A program made the position numbers and the translations under genes. From Nitrospirota bacterium (GTDB taxonomy: Bacteria; Nitrospinota_A; UBA7883; JACRGQ01): DNA of 9,872 nt. Below the pieces are notes generated by a model. It saw only the letters and a program-made list of their open reading frames with translations. It searched no databases and was not told the origin of the DNA. Shown one piece after another: positions 1 to 5,794 of this stretch. Within the stretch, counting starts at the first letter, position 1; every line of letters starts with the position of its first letter. The stretch lies in the NCBI GenBank assembly GCA_024275775.1, contig JAJRYM010000097.1, positions 1-9,872 of the forward strand, in the 5' to 3' direction.

Positions 1-287
1 GCGGACGCCGCCACAACGGCGTTTCTCGCGTGGCCGAGGCCGGTAGGGATAACGATGGAAACGAATTTGTTCGCGTCCGAATGCTCGTAGCCGGGAAGAA
101 TGCCGACCACCGTCCCGCCGTTTTCACGCGCCCCCTGAGAAGCCGCTTCCATCACTCCGCCAAGCCCCCCGCAAACGAGCGTCCATTCCTTAAGCGCGAT
201 AAGACGGCCGGCTTCGCGGGCAAGCGAGGCCGTTTGTTCATCGACCGCCGCTCCCCCGACGACCGAGATGTTAACCGTCCGGCTCAT
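1..287 (-). CDS. TIGR00725-family (LOG/SLOG-like Rossmann) protein, 3' end outside the window
   Basis: The 95 residues visible begin with a short beta strand (TVNISVVGGAA) and continue through a Gly-rich segment CGGLGGVMEAAS (residues 39-50) followed by GARENGGTVVGILPG (52-66). This is the signature of the TIGR00725 family, a nucleotide-binding Rossmann-fold relative of the LOG (cytokinin-activating phosphoribohydrolase) and DprA/SLOG proteins. No precise reaction is established for this family and I assign none. Family members are usually about 160 residues, so roughly the C-terminal 40% is missing beyond base 1. ATG at 287 is the first usable start, because an in-frame TAA lies a few codons upstream. 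It overlaps the 3' end of the ferritin-like gene by 17 bases in another frame, with a GAGG directly against the start codon, suggesting translational coupling. Family assignment is confident; function is open. Confidence 0.85.
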   Translation of the reverse strand, partial: MSRTVNISVVGGAAVDEQTASLAREAGRLIALKEWTLVCGGLGGVMEAASQGARENGGTVVGILPGYEHSDANKFVSIVIPTGLGHARNAVVAAS

Positions 288-513
288 CCTCGTGCAGGAT
301 TTTTAATCCCAGCCGTTTCTTGGTCTGGTGGTAGAGTTCCCGAACGATCACTTCATGCTTCGATTCCTCATCCGCCAACCGCATAAGGATTTCCTTTGCC
401 TCTTTCCGCGTTGTAAGCTCCGCCGCATGTTTGTAGAGATTTTCGGAATCGCTTTCCCGCTTCATCGCTTTGGCGAGTATTTCGAGAACTTCCTTTTCAG
501 CGTCTCCGCCCAT
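271..513 (-). CDS. Minimal ferritin-like (rubrerythrin-type) half-bundle protein
   Basis: An 80-residue protein predicted to be two long helices joined by a short loop, i.e. half of a four-helix ferritin bundle. Candidate di-iron ligands are E20 in the first helix (RESDSENLY) and E50/H53 in the second (DEESKH). The E-x2-H pair is typical of rubrerythrin and ferritin-like iron sites. Because only half a bundle is encoded, an active site would need dimerisation, as in the half-ferritins. There is no rubredoxin-like Cys4 tail, so it is not a full rubrerythrin. The start chosen is ATG 513, with a purine-rich GAAGGG about 9 bases upstream. An in-frame TGA immediately precedes it. The stop overlaps the start of the TIGR00725 gene, so the two are probably co-translated. 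Iron storage, peroxide protection or an accessory role are all possible; the sequence does not decide. Confidence 0.75.
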   Translation of the reverse strand: MGGDAEKEVLEILAKAMKRESDSENLYKHAAELTTRKEAKEILMRLADEESKHEVIVRELYHQTKKRLGLKILHEDEPDG

Positions 514-570
514 TCAGATTTTCCCTTCTACGAAATTGCCGTTTTCCACGGCACTAGCAAGATTGTTCAT
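514..570 (-). other. Possible 18-codon leader ORF directly abutting the ferritin-like gene
   Basis: ATG at 570 opens 18 codons (MNNLASAVENGNFVEGKI) ending in TGA at 516-514. The next base triplet is the ATG of the ferritin-like gene in the same frame. There is no recognisable Shine-Dalgarno before ATG 570. It could be a leader peptide, the remnant of a longer N terminus interrupted by TGA, or chance. I favour chance or a remnant. Confidence 0.15.
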
Positions 571-628
571 GAAAGCTAGAATAAGAGATAAAATAAAATA
601 CATCAACCGGCTAACCCTGATCGGGATT

Positions 629-1654
629 TTAGAGGATAAGCATCGCGTCGCCGTAGGAATAAAAACGGTAACCTTTTTTAACCGCTTCCCCGTAAGCTTG
701 CATAACGTTCTCCCTGCCCGCGAAAGCCGATACCAGCATAAGGAGAGACGATTCCGGCAGATGAAAGTTGGTAACCATCCCGTCCATCATGAGAAACCGA
801 AACCCCGGCCGGATGAAAAGGGATGTTTTATCGGCGAACCCTCCGCCTTTTACAACGGCCGTCTCCAGCGCTCTCACCACCGTGCTTCCAACGGCTATCA
901 CTTTTCCGCCGCGCTCCCTCGTTTCAATAAGTTTTTCAAAAACCTCGTCGGAAACTTCCGCCTGTTCGCCGTCCATCTCATGCCTGCGTATATCGCTTTC
1001 GGTTACCGGGCGGAAAGTACCCGGCCCGACGTGCAGGCAGACTTTTAATATATCGACGCCTGCCGACCGAATTTCATCCAACAGATTCTCCGTAAAATGC
1101 AGGCCGGCCGTCGGCGCCGCGCACGAGCCGTTCTGTTCGGCGAAAACCGTTTGATAGCGCTGTCTGTCGGTTTCCTCATCCTCCCTGCCTATATAGGGAG
1201 GCAGAGGAATGCGGCCGTTTCTTTCCAGCCAGTCGTCGAACTCGATGTCGTCCGGCAGAATCAGCCGAAAAACGCCGAAATCCACTTCCCTTTCGATGAA
1301 GACGCCGATAAGCCCGCCGCCGAAATCGACCTCCATGCCGGGTTTAAGTTTGCGTAGCCCTTTTACCATCCCTTTCGCGCTGAACGGCCCCGTCCATTCG
1401 ACAAACAGAAATTCGATATCGGCTCCCTTTTCCGTTCGCCCCTGCATCCTTGCCGGTATCACGCGGGTGTTATTGATAACCAGCGCGTCCCCTTGCGATA
1501 GGAACCTCGGAAGCTCCCGGAACCGGCAATGGGAAATTTCGCCGGTATGCCTGTTAAGCATCATCAGGCGGGAATCGTCCCTTCTGTCCGCCGGGTAAAG
1601 CGCGATGCTCTCTTTCGGCAGGTCGAAGCGGTAATCGGAAAGTTTGTTTGACAT
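629..1654 (-). CDS. queA: S-adenosylmethionine:tRNA ribosyltransferase-isomerase QueA
   Basis: QueA transfers and isomerises the ribosyl moiety of S-adenosylmethionine onto preQ1-modified tRNA (position 34 of GUN anticodons) to form epoxyqueuosine, the penultimate step of queuosine synthesis, in the cytoplasm. The 341 residues have normal family length and carry the expected conserved blocks in order: DYRFDLP (7-13), YPADRRDDSRLM (20-31), ALVINNTRVIPARM (57-70), GRIPLPPYIGR (147-157), GSCAAPTAGLHFT (176-188), HVGPGTFRPV (208-217) and MVTNFHLPESSLLMLVSAF (293-311), ending in YSYGDAMLI. The start is ATG 1654, three bases after the SpoIID-like stop codon. The Shine-Dalgarno GGAGGAG overlaps the end of that upstream gene, so the two are transcribed together and probably translationally coupled. 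No odd residues were noticed. Assignment is near certain. Confidence 0.97.
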   Translation of the reverse strand: MSNKLSDYRFDLPKESIALYPADRRDDSRLMMLNRHTGEISHCRFRELPRFLSQGDALVINNTRVIPARMQGRTEKGADIEFLFVEWTGPFSAKGMVKGLRKLKPGMEVDFGGGLIGVFIEREVDFGVFRLILPDDIEFDDWLERNGRIPLPPYIGREDEETDRQRYQTVFAEQNGSCAAPTAGLHFTENLLDEIRSAGVDILKVCLHVGPGTFRPVTESDIRRHEMDGEQAEVSDEVFEKLIETRERGGKVIAVGSTVVRALETAVVKGGGFADKTSLFIRPGFRFLMMDGMVTNFHLPESSLLMLVSAFAGRENVMQAYGEAVKKGYRFYSYGDAMLIL

Positions 1655-1657
1655 GGG

Positions 1658-2800
1658 CTACTCCTCCGTAAGAGACGCAACAGGTTTAAGCTTCGTGCCG
1701 GGATAGTAATGGGACAGGATTTGGCGGAAATCGAACCTCTTTTCAGCCATGCCGTGCGCGCCCCACTGGCACATGCCGACGCCGTGACCGAATCCTCTCC
1801 CTTTAAACGTAACGGTATCGCCCGACATTCGCAGACGAAACCATGTGCTTTTTATTTTTACGGGAGAGAGCGCTTTTCTGAATTCCGTAGCTTTTATAAT
1901 CTCCCGCCCGGCGACGGTTTTAACGGCTATTTCTCTTGCCCTGCCGGAGCGGGTGAAACTTTTTATGGAGATGCCGCCGATTTTCCCGAACTCGAATCCG
2001 GCCTTGGCCAGCCTGTCGCTTATCTCTTCAAGCGTGAGCGCGTAACGCCAGCGATTATGAGGCGATTCTCCGTCGTACCGGCAGGTTACGCTTTTGAGAT
2101 AGGGAAGTTTGCCTTCCGGGAACACCTCTTCGTTGTCTTCCGTGCGGGAGCCGCTTGTTGAATGGTAATAGGCTTTGATTACGCGGTTTTCGTATGTGAG
2201 AACCAGCCCATTTGTTTCATCTACGGCTTTGTTCGTTCTTTCGTTAAACGCATTTATGCCGGTGTAAACCTGGTCTATCGTATTGGAAAGCATGTGGAAA
2301 CGGCCGTTATCGTTTTGCGCCATCTGGTAAAGAGCGTAGGTTCTGGCGGCGACCGCCTGCGCCTTTAGCGCCGCCATCGGCCACTTGGACGGCATTTCGG
2401 CCGGTAGCACGCCTTTGAGATACGTTTCCAGATTCACGCGGTTTACCGCTTCCAGCTCGTTTCCTTCGGCCGGGTACACCACCATGTACCCCCGATACCT
2501 GTATCCGAGGAATGAGAAAACCTTATTGCCCGCATCCACCCTTACCGGCTCCAGCGGAAAGGAGAGGCCGTTGATATCCAGTTTTCCGACTCTATTTTTT
2601 ATTTCCAGACTGCCGGCTTCAGTAGAAAGAAGCGGCGCCCCGTTCTGCAGAGAGCTTACCTGCATCGGACCTGATGACGAAACGGTTACCGATGCTTTGG
2701 ATTCGCCTAACAGCAGATGCAGTTCTTCCGAAACGGAGGCCGCTTGGCTTGGCGTTACGGCGAAAACAACAGCCAGGAAAAACGGCAGTATCCTTATCAC
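1658..2800 (-). CDS. Exported SpoIID/LytB-domain protein (putative peptidoglycan lytic transglycosylase)
   Basis: A 380-residue protein with a Sec signal peptide (residues 1-20, hydrophobic core ILPFFLAVVFAV, likely cut after SQA). It then has about 90 residues of beta-rich N-terminal region, and from about residue 115 the SpoIID/LytB domain. Diagnostic blocks are YLKGVLPAEMPSKWP (127-141), with E135 at the position of the catalytic glutamate of SpoIID; LKAQAVAARTYAL (145-157); YHSTSGSRTED (212-222); and RGFGHGVGMCQWGAHGMA (335-352). In Bacillus, SpoIID cleaves denuded glycan strands during engulfment. In non-sporulating Gram-negatives the homologues are thought to act on septal or mature peptidoglycan, so envelope remodelling is the likely job here. 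The start is GTG 2800; the signal peptide begins at once and GGGAG lies just upstream. It sits 48 bases after the YhcC-like gene and 3 bases before queA, in one presumed operon. Confidence 0.9.
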   Translation of the reverse strand: MIRILPFFLAVVFAVTPSQAASVSEELHLLLGESKASVTVSSSGPMQVSSLQNGAPLLSTEAGSLEIKNRVGKLDINGLSFPLEPVRVDAGNKVFSFLGYRYRGYMVVYPAEGNELEAVNRVNLETYLKGVLPAEMPSKWPMAALKAQAVAARTYALYQMAQNDNGRFHMLSNTIDQVYTGINAFNERTNKAVDETNGLVLTYENRVIKAYYHSTSGSRTEDNEEVFPEGKLPYLKSVTCRYDGESPHNRWRYALTLEEISDRLAKAGFEFGKIGGISIKSFTRSGRAREIAVKTVAGREIIKATEFRKALSPVKIKSTWFRLRMSGDTVTFKGRGFGHGVGMCQWGAHGMAEKRFDFRQILSHYYPGTKLKPVASLTEE

Positions 2801-2848
2801 TTTCTCCCGAAAAGCGAAAACACAAGCATCTTTCCGACTCCCGCAAAT

Positions 2849-3826
2849 TCATTCATCCTGCACAGCTTCCTGCGTTACCGGCTCTTCCGGTTTCTTTTCA
2901 GCAAGAGGCATTCCCTCCGGGTTCCTGCTTCCCTGAAAGCTGTTCCGTTTTTCAAGCTCCCCGATGATGGCGTTTACGACGTCGTTTGTGAGCAACGTCC
3001 ATTCAGGGGCGAGAAGATGCTCCGGCCGGGCCGCGCCCACGATTCTCCTTAACACGATAGAGGGGTGCATAAGCTCTATGAAATCGGCCGCCAGCGAAAC
3101 ATACTCATTCATTTCAGGAAGCTTTATCTCTCCGCGCCGGTATTCCTCGACCAGCGGCGACTGTTTCAAAAGATAGAAATGTTGGATGTTCACCCCCTGC
3201 ATCAGCATTTGAGAGGCTTTTCTCATCGTCTGCCGCATCATTTCGTTAGTTTCGCCCGGAAGGCCCAGCACGAAATGTCCCGATACCCTTAACTTTTTCG
3301 ACATCAGCTTTTCCAGTAGCTCGAGCTGGCGGCTATGGGAAATATCTATCCCGAACTTTTCAAGAGTAACGTCATGAATGGTATGGATGCCGGTTTCCAC
3401 CCAGATGTAGATATGGCGGGAGATATCGGCAAGGAAGTTTATAAGATTATCGTCAAAACAGTTTATCCGCACGGTAATATTGAGCCCTATTATTTCGTCG
3501 TCTCGCATCATATTGTCGATAATTTCGCGCAACGTCTCCAGGTTGACCAAATCGCCGGAACCGGTTCGAAAATGCACGATATGTTTGCCGAAGCGGTATT
3601 TCTGCCTGATTCTTTCCTTGGCCTCTCTTATCTGCTCCTCAACGGGCAGTACAGGAGCGTCGGCAGGCGGCGGTTCAAGCGGCCCGCCGAGATTAAGCGC
3701 GTAGCCCGGCTCCTTGTTCCACGGATTCAACTCCCTGCCGGGGATAATTACGTTGATTCTACGAACAGGTTCGCCGAAGGTTTGTTTTAAAAACCGGCCC
3801 AGCGAATTAAATTTTTCTTCAGGCAT
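2849..3826 (-). CDS. YhcC/TIGR01212-like radical-SAM homologue lacking the cluster cysteines
   Basis: From about residue 64 onward the 325-residue protein aligns by eye with the TIGR01212 (YhcC) radical SAM family. Matching blocks are EEQIREAKERI (63-73), ITVRINCFDDNLINFLADIS (117-136), IWVETGIHTIHDVTLEKF (141-158), GHFVLGLPGETNEMM (183-197), QSPLVEEYRRGEI (222-234), HLLAPEWTL (270-278) and EKRNSFQGS (292-300). In that family the N-terminal part carries the [4Fe-4S]-binding cysteines (Cys-Pro-Asn-Arg-Asp-Gly followed by C-x2-C). Here residues 1-122 contain no cysteine, and the whole protein has only C123. The stretch that should hold them reads NVIIPGRELNPWNKEPGYAL (25-44). The frame is open and coherent throughout, so a simple frameshift is unlikely. 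It may be a pseudoenzyme or scaffold that kept the barrel. A hydrophilic Glu/Pro/Lys-rich tail follows residue 300. ATG 3826 has only a weak GAGAG upstream. It is the first gene of the minus-strand group. Confidence 0.8.
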   Translation of the reverse strand: MPEEKFNSLGRFLKQTFGEPVRRINVIIPGRELNPWNKEPGYALNLGGPLEPPPADAPVLPVEEQIREAKERIRQKYRFGKHIVHFRTGSGDLVNLETLREIIDNMMRDDEIIGLNITVRINCFDDNLINFLADISRHIYIWVETGIHTIHDVTLEKFGIDISHSRQLELLEKLMSKKLRVSGHFVLGLPGETNEMMRQTMRKASQMLMQGVNIQHFYLLKQSPLVEEYRRGEIKLPEMNEYVSLAADFIELMHPSIVLRRIVGAARPEHLLAPEWTLLTNDVVNAIIGELEKRNSFQGSRNPEGMPLAEKKPEEPVTQEAVQDE

Positions 3827-4016
3827 TTGCGCAGTCTCTCTTTCTGTAATCTAATGAAGGTTACGAATGATTTTATATTATTCCTGCCCAAATCATCCAG
3901 CCCATGTTTCTATAGTGTAATAAATTTGCTTTTTTAGTAGTATTAAGAGGTTATGATGTAATCATATACCAGCTGGGGGGGAGTTGGTTTGCAAATAGCC
4001 TGAAAGGAAATTTATT
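3827..4016. promoter_or_regulatory. Divergent intergenic region with an inverted repeat
   Basis: These 190 AT-rich bases separate the minus-strand YhcC-like gene from the plus-strand isomerase-like gene and should hold promoters for both. A short perfect inverted repeat, TATGAT-gta-ATCATA (3952-3966), lies about 50 bases before the isomerase start and could be an operator. TATGAT itself also resembles a -10 box, but no good -35 box sits at standard distance. A run of seven G follows at about 3974-3981. I see no ORF or structured RNA here. Confidence 0.35.
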
Positions 4017-4916
4017 TTGACCGTATGCGCTGTTTCCACATCGTGGCTGTCGTCAAAAATCAAGGACGGCCGCGAACTGGTTGAAGCAATCAAAAAAACG
4101 GGAATCTCGCGCCTGGAACTTGAATACAGGCTGTCCAGCGAGGTTTGCGGCGACATTCTTCGCAACAAGGAGGAATGGGGAGTAGGCATTACCTCTGTCC
4201 ATGCCGTCTGCCCGGGGCGCGGCGGGGATGGAAGCCACCTGAACAGCCTGGATGAGGACAAGCGTCTTCAGGCCGTCAAAGATGTTGAAGAGACGATCCG
4301 AATGGCGGAGGAAGCGGGCGCGAAAGCGGTTGTGGTGCATGGCGGAAAAATACCGATGGTGGAGCCGATCCGCCGGATGATGAACTGTTACGATACAGGC
4401 AAATTGGAAGCGGCGTGGGCGAAAACAGATCTGCATCAGGCCTTGATTGAACGCGCCGGCCTCGCCGGAAAACATTTGCAGTCACTGCTGAAAAGCATCG
4501 ACGCTATAAACGGCGAAGCGGAAAAAAGAAAAATCGACATCGGGTTTGAAAACCGTTACTACCTTTGCGAAATGCCGAACATCGAAGAATTTAAAGATAT
4601 CTTCCAAAAATTCGATGGCGGACGGATTTTTTACTGGCACGACACCGGCCATGCCCACACTCAAGAGACACTTTTCAGAATTTCGCATGAACTGTTGCTG
4701 AAAACTTTTGAGCAAAACCTTATCGGAATTCATCTGCATGACGTTCAAAAGGGATACAACGACCATAACGAGCCGGGGAGCGGCGAGGTGGATTTCGATA
4801 TGATCAGGCGCTACCTCAAGCCGAACACCATTCGCGTAATGGAACTCAACGGAAGAGTTGCCACCGAAGGAGCCGGAAACGGAATAGATTTTCTGCGTAA
4901 AAAAGGTATTTTCTAA
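4017..4916 (+). CDS. Sugar-phosphate isomerase/epimerase-like TIM-barrel protein (AP endonuclease 2 superfamily)
   Basis: The 299 residues fit the xylose-isomerase-like TIM barrel (Pfam AP_endonuc_2). Strand-end metal ligands are recognisable: VVVHGG (H108), IGFENR (E178), FYWHDTGHAH (D209, H212), GIHLHDV (H239/H241) and VMELN (E276). These proteins use one or two divalent metals to isomerise or epimerise sugars or related alpha-hydroxy carbonyls; the substrate cannot be read from sequence. There is no signal peptide, so it is cytoplasmic. The start is TTG 4017, supported by AAAGGA 8 bases upstream and by the lack of any upstream in-frame ATG. It is followed after 126 bases by the NPC-repeat lipoprotein on the same strand, which may be co-transcribed. 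A link to arsenosugar chemistry is possible but unproven. It lacks the features I would expect of a DUF692/MNIO peptide-modifying oxygenase, which shares the fold. Confidence 0.8.
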   Translation: MTVCAVSTSWLSSKIKDGRELVEAIKKTGISRLELEYRLSSEVCGDILRNKEEWGVGITSVHAVCPGRGGDGSHLNSLDEDKRLQAVKDVEETIRMAEEAGAKAVVVHGGKIPMVEPIRRMMNCYDTGKLEAAWAKTDLHQALIERAGLAGKHLQSLLKSIDAINGEAEKRKIDIGFENRYYLCEMPNIEEFKDIFQKFDGGRIFYWHDTGHAHTQETLFRISHELLLKTFEQNLIGIHLHDVQKGYNDHNEPGSGEVDFDMIRRYLKPNTIRVMELNGRVATEGAGNGIDFLRKKGIF

Positions 4917-4948
4917 AAAACCCCGCCCTTTCCTTTCATATCTATAGA

Positions 4949-4961
4949 CGGAAAATTTCCG
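4949..4961. promoter_or_regulatory. 13-bp palindrome upstream of the NPC-repeat lipoprotein gene
   Basis: CGGAAA-a-TTTCCG has perfect 6-base arms around one base, about 80 bases before the lipoprotein start and 33 bases after the isomerase stop. It could be a protein-binding site, or a weak RNA hairpin closing the isomerase transcript; no T-tract follows. A small hairpin GTGC-ttc-GCAC occurs downstream at 4983-4993. Confidence 0.3.
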
Positions 4962-5007
4962 CCCGACTGTAACATTCAGACCGTGCTTCGCACAAAAAGG
5001 CATGAAG

Positions 5008-5021
5008 AAACAATATTGTTT
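5008..5021. promoter_or_regulatory. 14-bp perfect palindrome just before the NPC-repeat lipoprotein gene
   Basis: AAACAATATTGTTT reads identically on both strands and ends 21 bases before the ATG at 5043, directly upstream of the ribosome-binding site GGGAGG (about 5031-5036). It has no loop, so a DNA-binding operator is more likely than an RNA element. The binding protein is unknown. Confidence 0.35.
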
Positions 5022-5042
5022 AACTTTGGCGGGAGGTTATAA

Positions 5043-5414
5043 ATGAAAATTCGAAAAATTTTTCCGGTTCTTTTCCTTGTGGTTATGTTCGGAATATCCG
5101 CCTGTGCCAGCGGCGGGTATGAGCATACATCAGGCAAAGCTGTCAATCCATGTAATGCAAAGATGTCCAATCCGTGCAACCCGTGTAATAAAAAAATGGC
5201 GAACCCATGCAATCCGTGCGGACAGAAGAAGTGGGACAAAGGCTACGGAAAAACAGCCAATCCGTGCAATCCATGCAACGCAAAGCAGATGCACAAGATG
5301 AATCCATGCAATCCGTGCAACGCGAAGAAGATGCATAAGATGAATCCATGCAATCCGTGTAACAAACAGATGAAGAAGATGAATCCGTGCAACCCATGCA
5401 ACAAACGGATGTAG
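5043..5414 (+). CDS. Asn-Pro-Cys (NPC) repeat lipoprotein
   Basis: A 123-residue exported protein with a type II signal peptide: positively charged MKIRK, hydrophobic core, and lipobox I-S-A-C with the lipidated cysteine at C21. Residue +2 is Ala, not Asp, favouring the outer membrane if Lol sorting applies. After a short linker, residues 35-119 hold one single NPC and six NPCNPC pairs (cysteines 37, 45/48, 56/59, 75/78, 89/92, 103/106, 116/119). They are separated by Lys/Met/Ala/His linkers such as AKQMHKM. Every pair creates a C-N-P-C dithiol, and none is followed by His, so none is a heme site. There is no globular domain. The composition suggests binding of soft metals or metalloids (As(III), Cu(I), Hg, Zn) through Cys, with Met/His linkers adding Cu(I)-type ligands; this is inference. 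The RBS GGGAGG 6 bases before ATG 5043 is strong. The gene shares its repeat with the cytochrome at 7791-8582. Confidence 0.9.
   Translation: MKIRKIFPVLFLVVMFGISACASGGYEHTSGKAVNPCNAKMSNPCNPCNKKMANPCNPCGQKKWDKGYGKTANPCNPCNAKQMHKMNPCNPCNAKKMHKMNPCNPCNKQMKKMNPCNPCNKRM
5145..5399 (+). repeat. NPC/NPCNPC coding repeat array of the lipoprotein
   Basis: Thirteen NPC units are encoded as AAY-CCN-TGY with freely varying third positions (CCA or CCG; TGC or TGT; AAT or AAC). Spacing between the first Cys of successive pairs is 11, 19, 14, 14 and 13 residues, so the array is less regular than that of the cytochrome. Confidence 0.9.
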
Positions 5415-5432
5415 TTTTTTACTAGCCTGACC

Positions 5433-5495
5433 GCGCCCCCTGCCCGATTCCCCGCCTTTCCCTACCAGGGCAGGGGCGCGCTATTTGCGGCGCGC
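5433..5495. terminator. Large GC-rich hairpin region between convergent genes
   Basis: GCGCCCCCTGCCC (5433-5445) pairs with GGGCAGGGGCGC (5468-5479) with one bulged base, around a pyrimidine-rich 22-base loop. The lipoprotein gene ends at 5414 and the anti-sigma gene converges from 5549, so a bidirectional terminator is the obvious reading. A T-tract does not follow the stem on the plus strand, so if it terminates it may not be a classical intrinsic terminator. A second stem, GCGCGC (5476-5481) with GCGCGC (5490-5495), overlaps the first and would compete with it. Confidence 0.5.
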
Positions 5496-5548
5496 AACCG
5501 GGAGAATAGCGAAAAATTAAAGAATTAAAAGGTTAGCTGGCTAAAGAA

Positions 5549-5794
5549 TCATTCAGGAAATTTTTTCTTTAGTTTCTCTATGGCCTCTTTTTCTACCTTT
5601 TCCATCTGCACGACGTCGGCCTTCCGGACAAGCAGTTGCCTAAACTTCAGCTTGATGATTTTCATCTGCTTCAGCATGGCGGAGCAGTTCCTGCACCAGA
5701 AGACGTGCAGGGCCAGCCGCATTTTCATCAATCGGGAAAGCTCCTCTCCCGAATGGAGGATCCTTGCCACTTCCCTGCAGTTAATCGTTATCAT
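5549..5794 (-). CDS. Small soluble zinc-finger (ZAS, zf-HC2-like) anti-sigma factor
   Basis: An 81-residue protein with the layout of the N-terminal anti-sigma domain: C6 in INCREVARILHSGEELS, then H30-x3-C34-x2-C37 in ALHVFWCRNCSAML. This matches the zinc-binding ZAS motif (first ligand at the N terminus, then H-x3-C-x2-C) that grips an ECF sigma factor. There is no transmembrane segment, so unlike many partners it is cytosolic. The Cys pair could make it redox- or metal-responsive, as known for RsrA-type ZAS proteins; that is inference. A basic, helical Lys-rich C terminus follows. Its ATG 5794 overlaps the end of the sigma gene by 14 bases in another frame, with AAGGGA one base before the start, indicating translational coupling. 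By family analogy it holds the neighbouring sigma inactive. Confidence 0.8.
   Translation of the reverse strand: MITINCREVARILHSGEELSRLMKMRLALHVFWCRNCSAMLKQMKIIKLKFRQLLVRKADVVQMEKVEKEAIEKLKKKFPE

Noticed and set aside
514..628. A tRNA or structured RNA between queA and the ferritin-like gene
   Set aside because: No cloverleaf or CCA-end pattern; only an imperfect 16-base palindrome near 611-626 and AT-rich sequence.
470..1048. Plus-strand 192-codon frame opposite queA
   Set aside because: Shadow of queA, whose conserved motifs on the minus strand are unambiguous.
4017..4916. DUF692/MNIO multinuclear iron oxygenase that would modify the Cys-rich proteins (bufferin-like system)
   Set aside because: The fold superfamily is shared, but the visible ligand pattern (HGG, FENR, WHDTGH, HLHD, MELN) is that of sugar isomerase/epimerase-like proteins, and no DUF2063-type partner is present.
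5130..5397. Minus-strand open frames across the lipoprotein repeats
   Set aside because: The repeats are stop-free in several frames by composition; these frames have no ribosome-binding site and no homology signal.
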